Shown in pieces: positions 44,946 to 50,692 of a stretch of DNA of 64,000 nt (its first letter is position 1; the number at the start of each line of letters is the position of its first letter). This stretch comes from Halomarinibacterium sp041392125 (GTDB lineage Bacteria > Bacteroidota > Bacteroidia > Flavobacteriales > Flavobacteriaceae): assembly GCA_041392125.1 (NCBI GenBank), contig JAWKMR010000003.1, positions 186,001 through 250,000 of the forward strand, given 5' to 3'. Position numbers and translations under genes: made by a program. The notes beneath the pieces were generated by a model, which ran no database searches, was not told the DNA's origin, and was given only the letters and a program-made list of their open reading frames with translations.

Positions 44946-45016
44946 TAAACTTGGCAGGAGTTGAACCTACACCGCGAGAGTCAAAGTCTCGTATGCTACC
45001 CTTACACTACAAGTTT
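44946..45016 (-). tRNA. Non-standard tRNA-Gln(TTG)
   Basis: 71 nt: acceptor AAACTTG/CAAGTTT, discriminator A, D arm GTGT-AAGGGTA-GCAT, anticodon arm CGAGA-CTTTGAC-TCTCG (anticodon TTG), T arm GTAGG-TTCAACT-CCTGC. The acceptor starts with A-T pairs and discriminator A, unlike the G73 of classic bacterial tRNA-Gln, so charging specificity is uncertain. One nt separates it from tRNA-Lys. Confidence 0.8.
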
Positions 45017-45017
45017 G

Positions 45018-45091
45018 TTGAGGTACTGGGGCTCGAACCCAGGACATCCGTCTTAAAAGGACGGTGCGCTAGCCTACTGCGCCACACCTCA
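45018..45091 (-). tRNA. Non-standard tRNA-Lys(TTT)
   Basis: 74 nt: acceptor TGAGGTG/TACCTCA (last pair G-U), discriminator A, D arm GCGC-AGTAGGCTA-GCGC, anticodon arm CCGTC-CTTTTAA-GACGG (anticodon TTT), variable ATGTC, T arm CTGGG-TTCGAGC-CCCAG. A well-formed cloverleaf, but its body differs from the usual GACTCGTTAGCTCAG-type bacterial tRNA-Lys. It is the third and complete member of the array. Confidence 0.85.
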
Positions 45092-45095
45092 ATAT

Positions 45096-45222
45096 GCAGT
45101 ACCGATGGGACTCCCTTCGATGACTACGTCATATACCTTCAATTGAAATATATTTCAATATCGGTAGTGCTCAGGATAAACTTCTCGCCCAACGCTTCTG
45201 CTTCGCAGTACCGATGGGACTC
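45096..45222. repeat. Insertion in the tRNA array flanked by an 18-bp direct repeat
   Basis: GCAGTACCGATGGGACTC (tRNA-Asp 3' end) occurs at 45096-45113 and 45205-45222. The 91 bp between start CCTTCGATGACTACG and hold CTCAGGATAAAC near 45171-45182, pieces that resemble a dispersed intergenic repeat I recall from flavobacterial genomes, plus a perfect palindrome ATTGAAATATATTTCAAT (45142-45159). It looks like a small insertion that duplicated its target. Confidence 0.65.
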
Positions 45223-45278
45223 GAACCCATACCTTCCCCATAGACAGTGGGGTGCTCTAGCCTTTGAACTACGGTACT
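45206..45278 (-). tRNA. Non-standard tRNA-Asp(GTC)
   Basis: 73 nt: acceptor AGTACCG/CGGTACT, discriminator G (as Asp requires), D arm GTTC-AAAGGCTA-GAGC, anticodon arm CCCCA-CTGTCTA-TGGGG (anticodon GTC), variable AAGGT, T arm ATGGG-TTCGAGT-CCCAT. The acceptor begins A-T instead of the usual G-C. First gene of the array on the minus strand; its last 18 nt are repeated beyond the insertion. Confidence 0.85.
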
Positions 45279-45282
45279 AAAT

Positions 45283-45302
45283 GGAAGTGCTTTCACACTT
45301 CC
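45283..45302. other. Hairpin ahead of the tRNA array
   Basis: GGAAGTG, 6-nt loop, CACTTCC: a perfect 7-bp hairpin 4 bp from the tRNA-Asp 5' end and 28 bp after the TPR stop. No T run, so it may be a processing or stability element rather than a terminator. Confidence 0.5.
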
Positions 45303-45330
45303 TAACTTCCTTTTTAGTTAAAAGAGAAGA

Positions 45331-45909
45331 TTATAAAAAGTTGTTTAACCTATTGGCAAACCAACCTTTTTTGGTCTCTTCCTCAAGCTTTGAAGCAGTT
45401 TCTGAAGAATTCTTTTGTCGGTTGTTTCTTCTTTCTCGCTTTTTAGTGGCTCTAGAAAGTTCTCTTTCTACATATTCTATAAATCCTTCATTCATTCCTA
45501 ACATAAGCGCTTCTTTATACGCCTCTTCAGCTTTTTCGAATTCCAAAACCATCTCAAAAAGTTGCCCTTGTAATAATTGAATCCCGGCTCTATCTGCCCC
45601 TTTCACATTTTTAGCAAAATCAATCACTTTTTGTGCTGCTTCAAAATCATCATTTCGCAAAAGCATATTGATGTAATCCGGATAGATTTCGGCAAAATCT
45701 AAATTGGCTGCAATGGCTGCTTCAAAATAGGTTTTAGCAGTATTTGGATCGCTAAATTGCTCACTGTACACCTTAGCCATTAAACATAACGCTTTTACAT
45801 TTTCAGGCTCATACGACAAGGCATAATTTAATGCTTCGACCGCTTTTTGTAATTCGTAAGGGTACGCTGCAATGGCTTTGGCCAAATACAAATTAATAGT
45901 TGTTTTCAT
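45331..45909 (-). CDS. TPR protein upstream of the tRNA array
   Basis: 192 aa, no signal peptide. TPR-like units over about 15-140 (YELQKAVEALNYALSYEPEN, NTAKTYFEAAIAANLDFAEI, EKAEEAYKEALMLGMNEGF), then a basic stretch ATKKRERRNNRQKNS near 155-168 that could bind RNA or acidic partners, and a terminal KKGWFANRLNNFL. Same strand as the array and slipin, about 50 bp before the first tRNA, so it may open the same transcript. Function is unknown. Confidence 0.8.
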   Translation of the reverse strand: MKTTINLYLAKAIAAYPYELQKAVEALNYALSYEPENVKALCLMAKVYSEQFSDPNTAKTYFEAAIAANLDFAEIYPDYINMLLRNDDFEAAQKVIDFAKNVKGADRAGIQLLQGQLFEMVLEFEKAEEAYKEALMLGMNEGFIEYVERELSRATKKRERRNNRQKNSSETASKLEEETKKGWFANRLNNFL

Positions 45910-45983
45910 TTTTCGGTTTTATTTAAAAAATTTCTTTCTTTTTTGAAACCGAACGGAATTAAATTGCCTTATGTATGGGCATA

Positions 45984-46023
45984 AAAAAATCCGAAGCGGT
46001 TTTTATAGTACTTCGGATTTTTT
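45984..46023. terminator. Strong terminator after the 25-aa ORF
   Basis: AAAAAATCCGAAG, 14-nt loop, CTTCGGATTTTTT: 13-bp stem usable in both directions. It separates the small ORF unit from the TPR gene. Confidence 0.88.
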
Positions 46024-46043
46024 CATAGAAGAATATTTTTTCT

Positions 46044-46121
46044 TTAATGATACTTCCGAAGCCAGGTCGATCCTGTGAAATAGATCACACAATCGTTTTT
46101 AAATTCTTTCTGTAGTCTCAT
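46044..46121 (-). CDS. Small ORF, 25 aa
   Basis: Encodes MRLQKEFKNDCVIYFTGSTW then LRKYH. A CACCTTTG element (one off TAnnTTTG) lies about 65 nt upstream and a strong terminator begins 20 nt after the stop, so a short transcript with this frame is likely. Neither start context nor homologue can be checked here; the RNA itself could be the product. Confidence 0.4.
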   Translation of the reverse strand: MRLQKEFKNDCVIYFTGSTWLRKYH

Positions 46122-46388
46122 GGCTTTCGTTATTATTTAATATTTAATTTTTTATGCAACTATTTTTGAATTGCGGTGCAAAGGTGAAATGAATTTTTGA
46201 AATATGCAACAAAAATATTAATTTATTTTATTGATTTTCAATTAGTTATGATTAAAATTAATTATAGGAATCCCTGTCCGCTTATGGCAGATTATTGGAC
46301 TGTTTTGCAATTTCCTGAAGGTGTGATGCTTACCTTCCAATGAGGGTTTTGTTATGTCTCAATTAAAATTTCATTTTTTTATTAAAAA

Positions 46389-46414
46389 AAAAGCGCCCAA
46401 TTTCTTGGGCGCTT
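46389..46414 (-). terminator. Strong terminator after the 36-aa ORF
   Basis: Minus strand: AAGCGCCCAA, GAAA loop, TTGGGCGCTT with nine T in all: 10-bp perfect stem, 32 nt past the ORF stop. Confidence 0.93.
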
Positions 46415-46446
46415 ATATCAATACGATAAAATAAGTTTTATTTCAT

Positions 46447-46557
46447 TCAAATTGTACATAAGACATCCCTGTTCGTTTTCCAGAAATCTTCTGAAAATCG
46501 AATTTTTCCCAGACTCATTTGGCCTGTTGGATACGTATGTACTGCTATTCTGTTCAT
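46447..46557 (-). CDS. Small ORF, 36 aa
   Basis: Encodes a soluble, mixed-charge peptide starting MNRIAVHTYPTGQMSLGK and ending TNRDVLCTI. CATATTTG (near TAnnTTTG) lies about 10 nt before the ATG, the usual spacing in this genome, and a strong terminator follows. This promoter-ORF-terminator unit supports a real gene for a small protein or RNA; no family recognised. Confidence 0.45.
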   Translation of the reverse strand: MNRIAVHTYPTGQMSLGKIRFSEDFWKTNRDVLCTI

Positions 46558-46603
46558 AAGGGTGCAAATATGATTGATTTTCGAGCAATTTTCCAAACTT
46601 TTT

Positions 46604-46636
46604 ATAAAAAAAGCCCCAAGTATAGATTTGGAGCTT
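46604..46636 (-). terminator. Intrinsic terminator of ssb
   Basis: Minus strand: AAGCTCCAA, 8-nt loop, TTGGGGCTT then seven T; 20 nt after the ssb stop. Confidence 0.9.
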
Positions 46637-46656
46637 TTAAAAAATTATCTTTTTAC

Positions 46657-46989
46657 TTACTTGCCTAGCAGCAACAACTCGTTACAAACTACCTCGGTAG
46701 TGTAGCGTTTTTGTCCCTCTTTGTCTTCCCAGGCTCGGGTAGTTAGTTTTCCCTCTATGGCAATTTCCTTTCCTTTGGTGACAAAGCCTTCAATAATTTC
46801 AGCTGTTTTCCCCCATGCCACCACATTGTGCCATTGGGTGTCGGTTACCCGTTCTCCTTTGTTATTTTTGTAACTTTCGTTAGTGGCAATGGAGAATTTT
46901 GCTAATTTTTTTCCCGATTCTAGCGTTACAATTTCTGGATCGTTTCCAAGATTTCCAATCAACTGTACTTTGTTTCTAAGTGTGCTCAT
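46657..46989 (-). CDS. ssb: Single-stranded DNA-binding protein
   Basis: 110 aa OB-fold protein: MSTLRNKVQLIGNLGNDPEI, then ATNESYKNNKGERVTDTQWH and EGKLTTRAWEDKEGQKRY. It ends right after the OB fold (VVCNELLLLGK) with no acidic C-terminal tail, so it lacks the usual partner-binding tip of replicative SSB; a second, mobile-element-like or paralogous SSB is likely. It sits beside the accessory island. Confidence 0.92.
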   Translation of the reverse strand: MSTLRNKVQLIGNLGNDPEIVTLESGKKLAKFSIATNESYKNNKGERVTDTQWHNVVAWGKTAEIIEGFVTKGKEIAIEGKLTTRAWEDKEGQKRYTTEVVCNELLLLGK

Positions 46990-47340
46990 AATAATGTATT
47001 TTTAATGTTAAACAGTTAATACTATCGGCTCTTCGTTGAGTTCGACAAGGCAAACTTAGAGCAGGATTTTTTTTCATCCAATTTTTACGCATTTACTATC
47101 GGTTATTATCGTTTGTAAACGTTTATAAACTAATATATCAGACCTATATACCAAATGGGACAAGGCATTATAAAAGGGATAGGATAAATCGGGGGTGATT
47201 TTTTTTGAAGAACGGATTTTGCGTTTCGCAGTAGTCAAAACTATTCTGTTACTTTACAATACCGTATTACAATGAACATTTTGCATCCTGCTCTATCGTA
47301 TATTTCCGATTCGCAGTTAAGGGCTTTCCCAAGTGCAATG
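46990..47340. other. Gene-free stretch at the island's left border
   Basis: No supported gene. Contains CGTTTGTAAACG at about 47109-47120 (a near palindrome), the left inverted repeat at 47132-47164, and otherwise AT-rich sequence up to the 42-aa ORF. Confidence 0.6.
47132..47164. repeat. Left inverted repeat of accessory island
   Basis: 33 bp starting AATATATC and ending AAATGGGACAAG. Its inverse complement at 50574-50608 matches 30 of 33 bases plus one 2-nt gap; the three mismatches are transitions. Confidence 0.8.
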
Positions 47341-47469
47341 CTATTTAGTTTCTTTCTCCTTTGGTTTGGGTACAGAAACTTTTAGAACGTCATCTAAAGT
47401 GCCGTATATGGTTAATTTTTTCTCATACTTTTCAGCACGTTCTTTTTTTTCTTTTTTATTTTCCTTCAA
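47341..47469 (-). CDS. 42-aa third gene of the MazF operon
   Basis: TTG start at 47469, 4 nt after the MazF-like stop. The product has a very basic N-terminus (KENKKEKKERAEKYEKK) followed by LTIYGTLDDVLKVSVPKPK. The LDDVLKVSV core resembles small proteins I recall next to other flavobacterial loci. Short for usual gene calling. It could be an antitoxin part or an unrelated linked peptide. Confidence 0.6.
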   Translation of the reverse strand: MKENKKEKKERAEKYEKKLTIYGTLDDVLKVSVPKPKEKETK

Positions 47470-47473
47470 ATTT

Positions 47474-47827
47474 CTAACTTATTTTAATAGCTGAATTTAC
47501 TAATTCAATTATTTTATTTAAAACCTCTGGATTAATAATTTCACCGTGTTTGCTTAATACTTTTGACGAACTATAGGTAAATATTTTATTTGCTCTTAAT
47601 TCACTAAATTTTTGAAGCGACCTAGATAAATCTTTATTATCAATTAAATAACAAAATTTATTAAGTCTAGTGTTAGAAGTAAATGGACATAATATTAAAT
47701 CAGCACTATCAGAATTATGACAATCGTTATTTGATATTACTAAGCAAGGTCTTGGTTTAGTTTCGTTCGGATTTTTCTTATCAATATAACCCCAATCAAT
47801 CCAAACTATATCCCCTTGTGAATACAT
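47474..47827 (-). CDS. MazF/PemK-like endoribonuclease toxin
   Basis: 117 aa. MYSQGDIVWIDWGYID, ETKPRPCLVISNNDC and LCPFTSNTR match the PemK/MazF barrel; ELRANKIFTYSSSKV is the later conserved strand region. Such toxins cut mRNA, tRNA or rRNA at short motifs. It is 2 nt from the 169-aa upstream gene, which takes the antitoxin position. A MazF-type RNase 3 kb from a tRNA array is notable but may be chance. Confidence 0.82.
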   Translation of the reverse strand: MYSQGDIVWIDWGYIDKKNPNETKPRPCLVISNNDCHNSDSADLILCPFTSNTRLNKFCYLIDNKDLSRSLQKFSELRANKIFTYSSSKVLSKHGEIINPEVLNKIIELVNSAIKIS

Positions 47828-47829
47828 AA

Positions 47830-48339
47830 CTAATCAAGGGATTCTTTATATAAATCAACTAAATCATTATCCTCAGATTCATTCCAAAGTGTGTTTAATG
47901 AATTAAATGTAAGGTTCTGTACAGATTCAGATATTCTTAATGCTTTAATATACTCTAGTTTTGTGATGACTTTATTAATTGTTTCGTCTATTTCAATTGT
48001 TTTATTAAGCAATAGCTTAATTTCATAGGCTAATGGGTCATTTAATGAAAAGTATTCATTAGATAATTCTTCTAATGAGTTTATTAAAGGGGTTGATAAT
48101 TGGAGTGCAAAATCAAATTGCTTGATTAAGTTATCTGCAATTTCTTCATTTATTGAATCTACATCTTCATTGATTAGCTCCAAAACTTCAACTAATGAAT
48201 TTAAAACATTATTAGCGCCATTAATAGCTTTATTTACAAATGATTTTGTTCTGTATTCAGATGAAAATAAAAATGAGGCTGTTTTTTCAATAAAATTAAA
48301 TGGCTTCTTGTTCTTTATTAAAACAGAATCTAATACCAT
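47830..48339 (-). CDS. 169-aa partner of the MazF-like toxin (possible antitoxin)
   Basis: First gene of the operon. All-helical, Asn/Leu/Glu-rich (NNVLNSLVEVLELINEDVDS, LLLNKTIEIDETINKVITK), with a negative C-terminus (NESEDNDLVDLYKESLD). No known DNA-binding domain is visible, and it is longer than usual MazE, so it would be a new type of antitoxin or an unrelated helical protein. Promoter TAGATTTG at 48391-48384; palindromic TATATA repeats at 48360-48374 overlap the leader. Confidence 0.65.
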   Translation of the reverse strand: MVLDSVLIKNKKPFNFIEKTASFLFSSEYRTKSFVNKAINGANNVLNSLVEVLELINEDVDSINEEIADNLIKQFDFALQLSTPLINSLEELSNEYFSLNDPLAYEIKLLLNKTIEIDETINKVITKLEYIKALRISESVQNLTFNSLNTLWNESEDNDLVDLYKESLD

Positions 48340-48520
48340 AAATGAAAGAAATAAATTTATATATACTATATATAATGTGATGTCAAATCTACAATTAAAG
48401 ATTTAACAAACAATTATATTATCGATAAACTACATTAAATATTAACAAAATATGTAGCTAAACACTTTTTAAAGTTACAATATTAATGCCATTTCGCAAA
48501 ATATATTGTCTTTAAATGTA

Positions 48521-49456
48521 TTAAATAGAAGTTAAATTTTTATATGTCAACACACTTTCACTATCCAATAAAAACTTCTCTATTCTTTCTTGTGGTGTTA
48601 AGTTTCTTGCATTAAAACGAGCCGAAAACTCATCCAAATAACGCTCAAAATGCTTTTCGCTTACTTGATGATACACACCATACAAACCACGCTTTAAAAC
48701 ACTCCAAAAGTTTTCAATGGTGTTGGTGTGAACGTTACCTCTTACAAACTCACTTTTAGAGTGTACTACCGTTGAGTGTGTGAAATAGAATTTTAGGTCA
48801 CTATAAAGGTGGCTTTCGTCTGTGTGGATTTCTGCACCCTCTGCAACGTGTGTATCAATAATTGGGTCAACTTCATACTTGATAGCTTGTGGTACTTTCT
48901 TTAAAACAACTTCACCGTTACGCTCAATGATACCTACTACCATAGTTTTAGGAACATAAGGAGTACCATCATTTTTTAAATGCGGATGCACCTTAGAACG
49001 CTTTTTGCTGAAATGCTTGTTTTTCTCTTTGCCACCTATGTACGTTTCGTCAATTTCTACCATATTGGTTTTTCCTAACATTTTAGGGGCTTTCTCTTTC
49101 AGCATTTCTCTAATTCTGTGAAGAACAAACCAAGCCGTTTTCTGTGTGATACCTAAATCACTTGCAAGTTGAACGCTGGAGATACCTTTTTTGTGATTAG
49201 TGGCTAAGTAAATAGAAGCAAACCATATTCTAAAAGGGATTTTAGAATTTTCAAATATAGTACCTACTTTAACGGTAAATTTCTTGTAACATTCGTTATC
49301 ACTACACTTGTACCCTCTTGTAGTTTTATAAGGGTTTAAGCTACCGCAATGAGGACATGCTGGGTTACCGTTCCAACGGATTTTCTCGTAATACTCAATA
49401 CAAGTTTTATCATCCTTGAAAAAGTCTAAAAGCTGTGGTAGTGATTTGAAATTCAT
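48521..49456 (-). mobile_element. IS1595-family transposase
   Basis: 311-aa transposase, complete. N-terminal zinc ribbon (CPHCGSLNPY, YKCSDNECYKKF), then the DDE-type catalytic core: VEIDETYIGGKEKN, AEIHTDESHLYSDL, and TNTIENFWSVLKRGLYGVYH (ISXO2-like N/E). It has a TATATTTG promoter at 49484-49477. I see no clear terminal inverted repeats close to the gene, so the element's ends are undefined. Confidence 0.88.
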
Positions 49457-49478
49457 AATCTTATTGTTTTGTTATACA

Positions 49479-49496
49479 AATATATTCGAATATATT
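49479..49496. promoter_or_regulatory. Perfect palindrome over the transposase promoter
   Basis: AATATATTCGAATATATT, 18 bp, overlaps the transposase -7 element. A second ATTCGAA lies at 49524-49530 beside the divergent small gene's promoter; together they could be repressor sites controlling both. Confidence 0.5.
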
Positions 49497-49550
49497 GACA
49501 CATACAAATATTTATACAACTTTATTCGAAAATAATTGTATATTTGTTCT

Positions 49551-49757
49551 ATGGTAACTTATAAAGAAAGACAGGAGAACTTACGGACGTATGTTTTACT
49601 GGAAGGTTGCGAGGTACTAGGTACATTCGGCAATTTAAAAAAGGTTTGTGATTTTATGGAAGGCAAAGATTTTCCAAAGTATAACACTATTGTAAGAAAG
49701 AAGGAATACCCTGTAATTCACAATGATTTTAAAGTATTTAAGGTTAAGCACTATTAA
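49551..49757 (+). CDS. 68-aa small protein divergent from the transposase
   Basis: Starts MVTYKERQENLRTYVLLEG at ATG 49551; an in-frame ATG 15 nt earlier is inside the promoter. TATATTTG at 49539-49546 gives a 4-nt gap to the ATG, a near-leaderless start. The pattern GTFGNLKKVCDFMEGKDFPK and TIVRKKEYPVI looks like a small HTH-type or IS-accessory protein; I do not recognise it. It shares a control region with the transposase. Confidence 0.6.
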   Translation: MVTYKERQENLRTYVLLEGCEVLGTFGNLKKVCDFMEGKDFPKYNTIVRKKEYPVIHNDFKVFKVKHY

Positions 49758-49984
49758 GTGTCATTGAGATATTTTTGTATGTAATAGTATTTCCCTTGCT
49801 TAGATGTGCTAGGGATATATATTTGTAGTGTGTCTTTCATTCTACTCCTTAGATTAGTTAAACCCATCCCTAAATCAATTTCTAAATCCTTAATTCTATT
49901 GTAGAAAGCGGTTAAATTCGTTTCTGAAATGATTACTTCATCATCGTGAATTAGAAAAAACAACTTATCTACATTATTATTCAT
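49754..49984 (-). CDS. 76-aa small protein with repeat-type operator
   Basis: Starts MNNNVDKLFFLIHDDEVIIS; acidic, then helical and basic (YNRIKDLEIDLGMGLTNLRS) and aromatic at the end (GKYYYIQKYLNDT). Unrecognised. Its stop shares bases with the stop of the convergent 68-aa gene (TTAA). Upstream lie two 17-bp direct repeats, suggesting that the gene is controlled by or encodes a regulator. Confidence 0.55.
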   Translation of the reverse strand: MNNNVDKLFFLIHDDEVIISETNLTAFYNRIKDLEIDLGMGLTNLRSRMKDTLQIYIPSTSKQGKYYYIQKYLNDT

Positions 49985-49995
49985 AAATTGACATA

Positions 49996-50041
49996 TACTT
50001 AGCTATTTGTCATATATTGATAAATACTTAGTTATATGTCA
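49996..50041. promoter_or_regulatory. Direct-repeat operator of the 76-aa gene
   Basis: TACTTAGCTATTTGTCA (49996-50012) and TACTTAGTTATATGTCA (50025-50041): 15/17 identical, 29-bp period, about three helix turns. An outer inverted pair TTGACATAT/ATATGTCAA overlaps them. Confidence 0.55.
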
Positions 50042-50101
50042 AAAATAATGTAATTTTTTTATCATCATAATAAAAACTTTTATTAAATTTGTTGTATAAA
50101 A

Positions 50102-50130
50102 AAACGCCAGTACTGTGAATACTGACGTTT
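50102..50130 (-). terminator. Terminator-like hairpin
   Basis: AAACGCCAGTA and TACTGACGTTT pair (one mismatch) around a 7-nt loop; seven T follow on the minus strand. It would end minus-strand transcripts such as that of the RHH gene. Confidence 0.75.
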
Positions 50131-50179
50131 AGTGATTTGAAGTAGTGGGATTGAGTATGTTAAACTCGATTTAAGTTGG

Positions 50180-50213
50180 GCTAATGAGACCCATTTTTTC
50201 AGCTAATGAGACC
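50180..50213. repeat. Tandem 12-bp repeat, possible IS21-type end
   Basis: GCTAATGAGACC at 50180-50191 and 50202-50213 (22-bp period), flanked by TTAAGTTGG and CCGACTTCAA, which are roughly inverse. Multiple short repeats at 20-odd bp spacing are typical of IS21 ends; no istA/istB gene is present, so at most a remnant. Confidence 0.4.
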
Positions 50214-50273
50214 GACTTCAACCTCCACACTAAAACAAACCGTAATATTTGAAAGCACCTATTAAGGTGCTTT

Positions 50274-50432
50274 TTACATGTTAATAGACTTCAATAAAAG
50301 TGTTTCCACCATATTATTGAAGTTTCTGTTTTCATTTATTGCCATTTCCTCAATCTTTTGCATAAGGCTTTCCCTTATTCTTAAAGACTTTTGAACGGTC
50401 TTAAATTCCTTATGTATTTCTTTCGAACTCAT
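50274..50432 (-). CDS. Ribbon-helix-helix (Arc/CopG-type) small protein
   Basis: 52 aa: MSSKEIHKEFKTVQKSLRIR, then helices ESLMQKIEEMAINENRNF and NNMVETLLLKSINM. The strand (KSLRIR) plus two helices is the RHH pattern. Promoter TAAATTTG at 50447-50440 lies 7 nt upstream. A hairpin (AAAGCACCT/AGGTGCTTT, 50252-50273) abuts the stop. Could be an orphan antitoxin or an island regulator. Confidence 0.75.
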   Translation of the reverse strand: MSSKEIHKEFKTVQKSLRIRESLMQKIEEMAINENRNFNNMVETLLLKSINM

Positions 50433-50573
50433 AACATTACAAATTTAGCCTTATAAAAACGAAGTTTTAAAAAATATGAATCGCGTTTTTAACAGAGTTT
50501 TCAACACCAATGTTTTGGTTTATAATAACTTAGTTAATAAATGGATAATTTAAAGATTAAATGTGAGTGATTT

Positions 50574-50608
50574 CTTGTCCCATTTAGTATATAGATGCCT
50601 AATATATT
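50574..50608. repeat. Right inverted repeat of accessory island
   Basis: Starts CTTGTCCCATTT and ends AATATATT; inverse of 47132-47164. It lies within the otherwise gene-free 50433-50692 stretch before acs. Confidence 0.8.
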
Positions 50609-50692
50609 TCTAATTATCAGATATTTATAAAAATTTTAAAAATTCGTTTTACTCACTCAAAAGTTGTAACTTTTCCGTTTTAATACAATTTT

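Larger units (their letters stand above)
47132..50608. mobile_element. Accessory island bounded by inverted repeats
   Basis: About 3.5 kb between ssb and acs, more AT-rich than its flanks, bounded by imperfect 33-35 bp inverted repeats. It holds a MazF/PemK operon, an IS1595 transposase, small ORFs, a ribbon-helix-helix gene and a possible IS21-type end. There is no integrase of its own, so mobility would depend on factors elsewhere, or it is a relic. Confidence 0.55.

Noticed and set aside
45097..45168. A 72-nt armless tRNA-like cloverleaf (ACTACCG/CGGTACT closing stem, three small hairpins)
   Set aside because: Its 3' end is only the duplicated tRNA-Asp tail and its 5' part belongs to the inserted repeat; the acceptor has a C-C mismatch and there is no T loop. 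The tRNA-sized length is probably chance.
44639..45280. Open frames across the tRNA array (for example at 44639-44839, 44664-44915 and 44951-45280)
   Set aside because: They only read through tRNA and tRNA-like elements; peptides such as GLEPATATCCSDP are typical tRNA read-through artefacts.
47101..47125. CGTTTGTAAACG as an attachment or dif-like site
   Set aside because: No second copy or recombinase gene is seen; AT-rich near-palindromes are common here.
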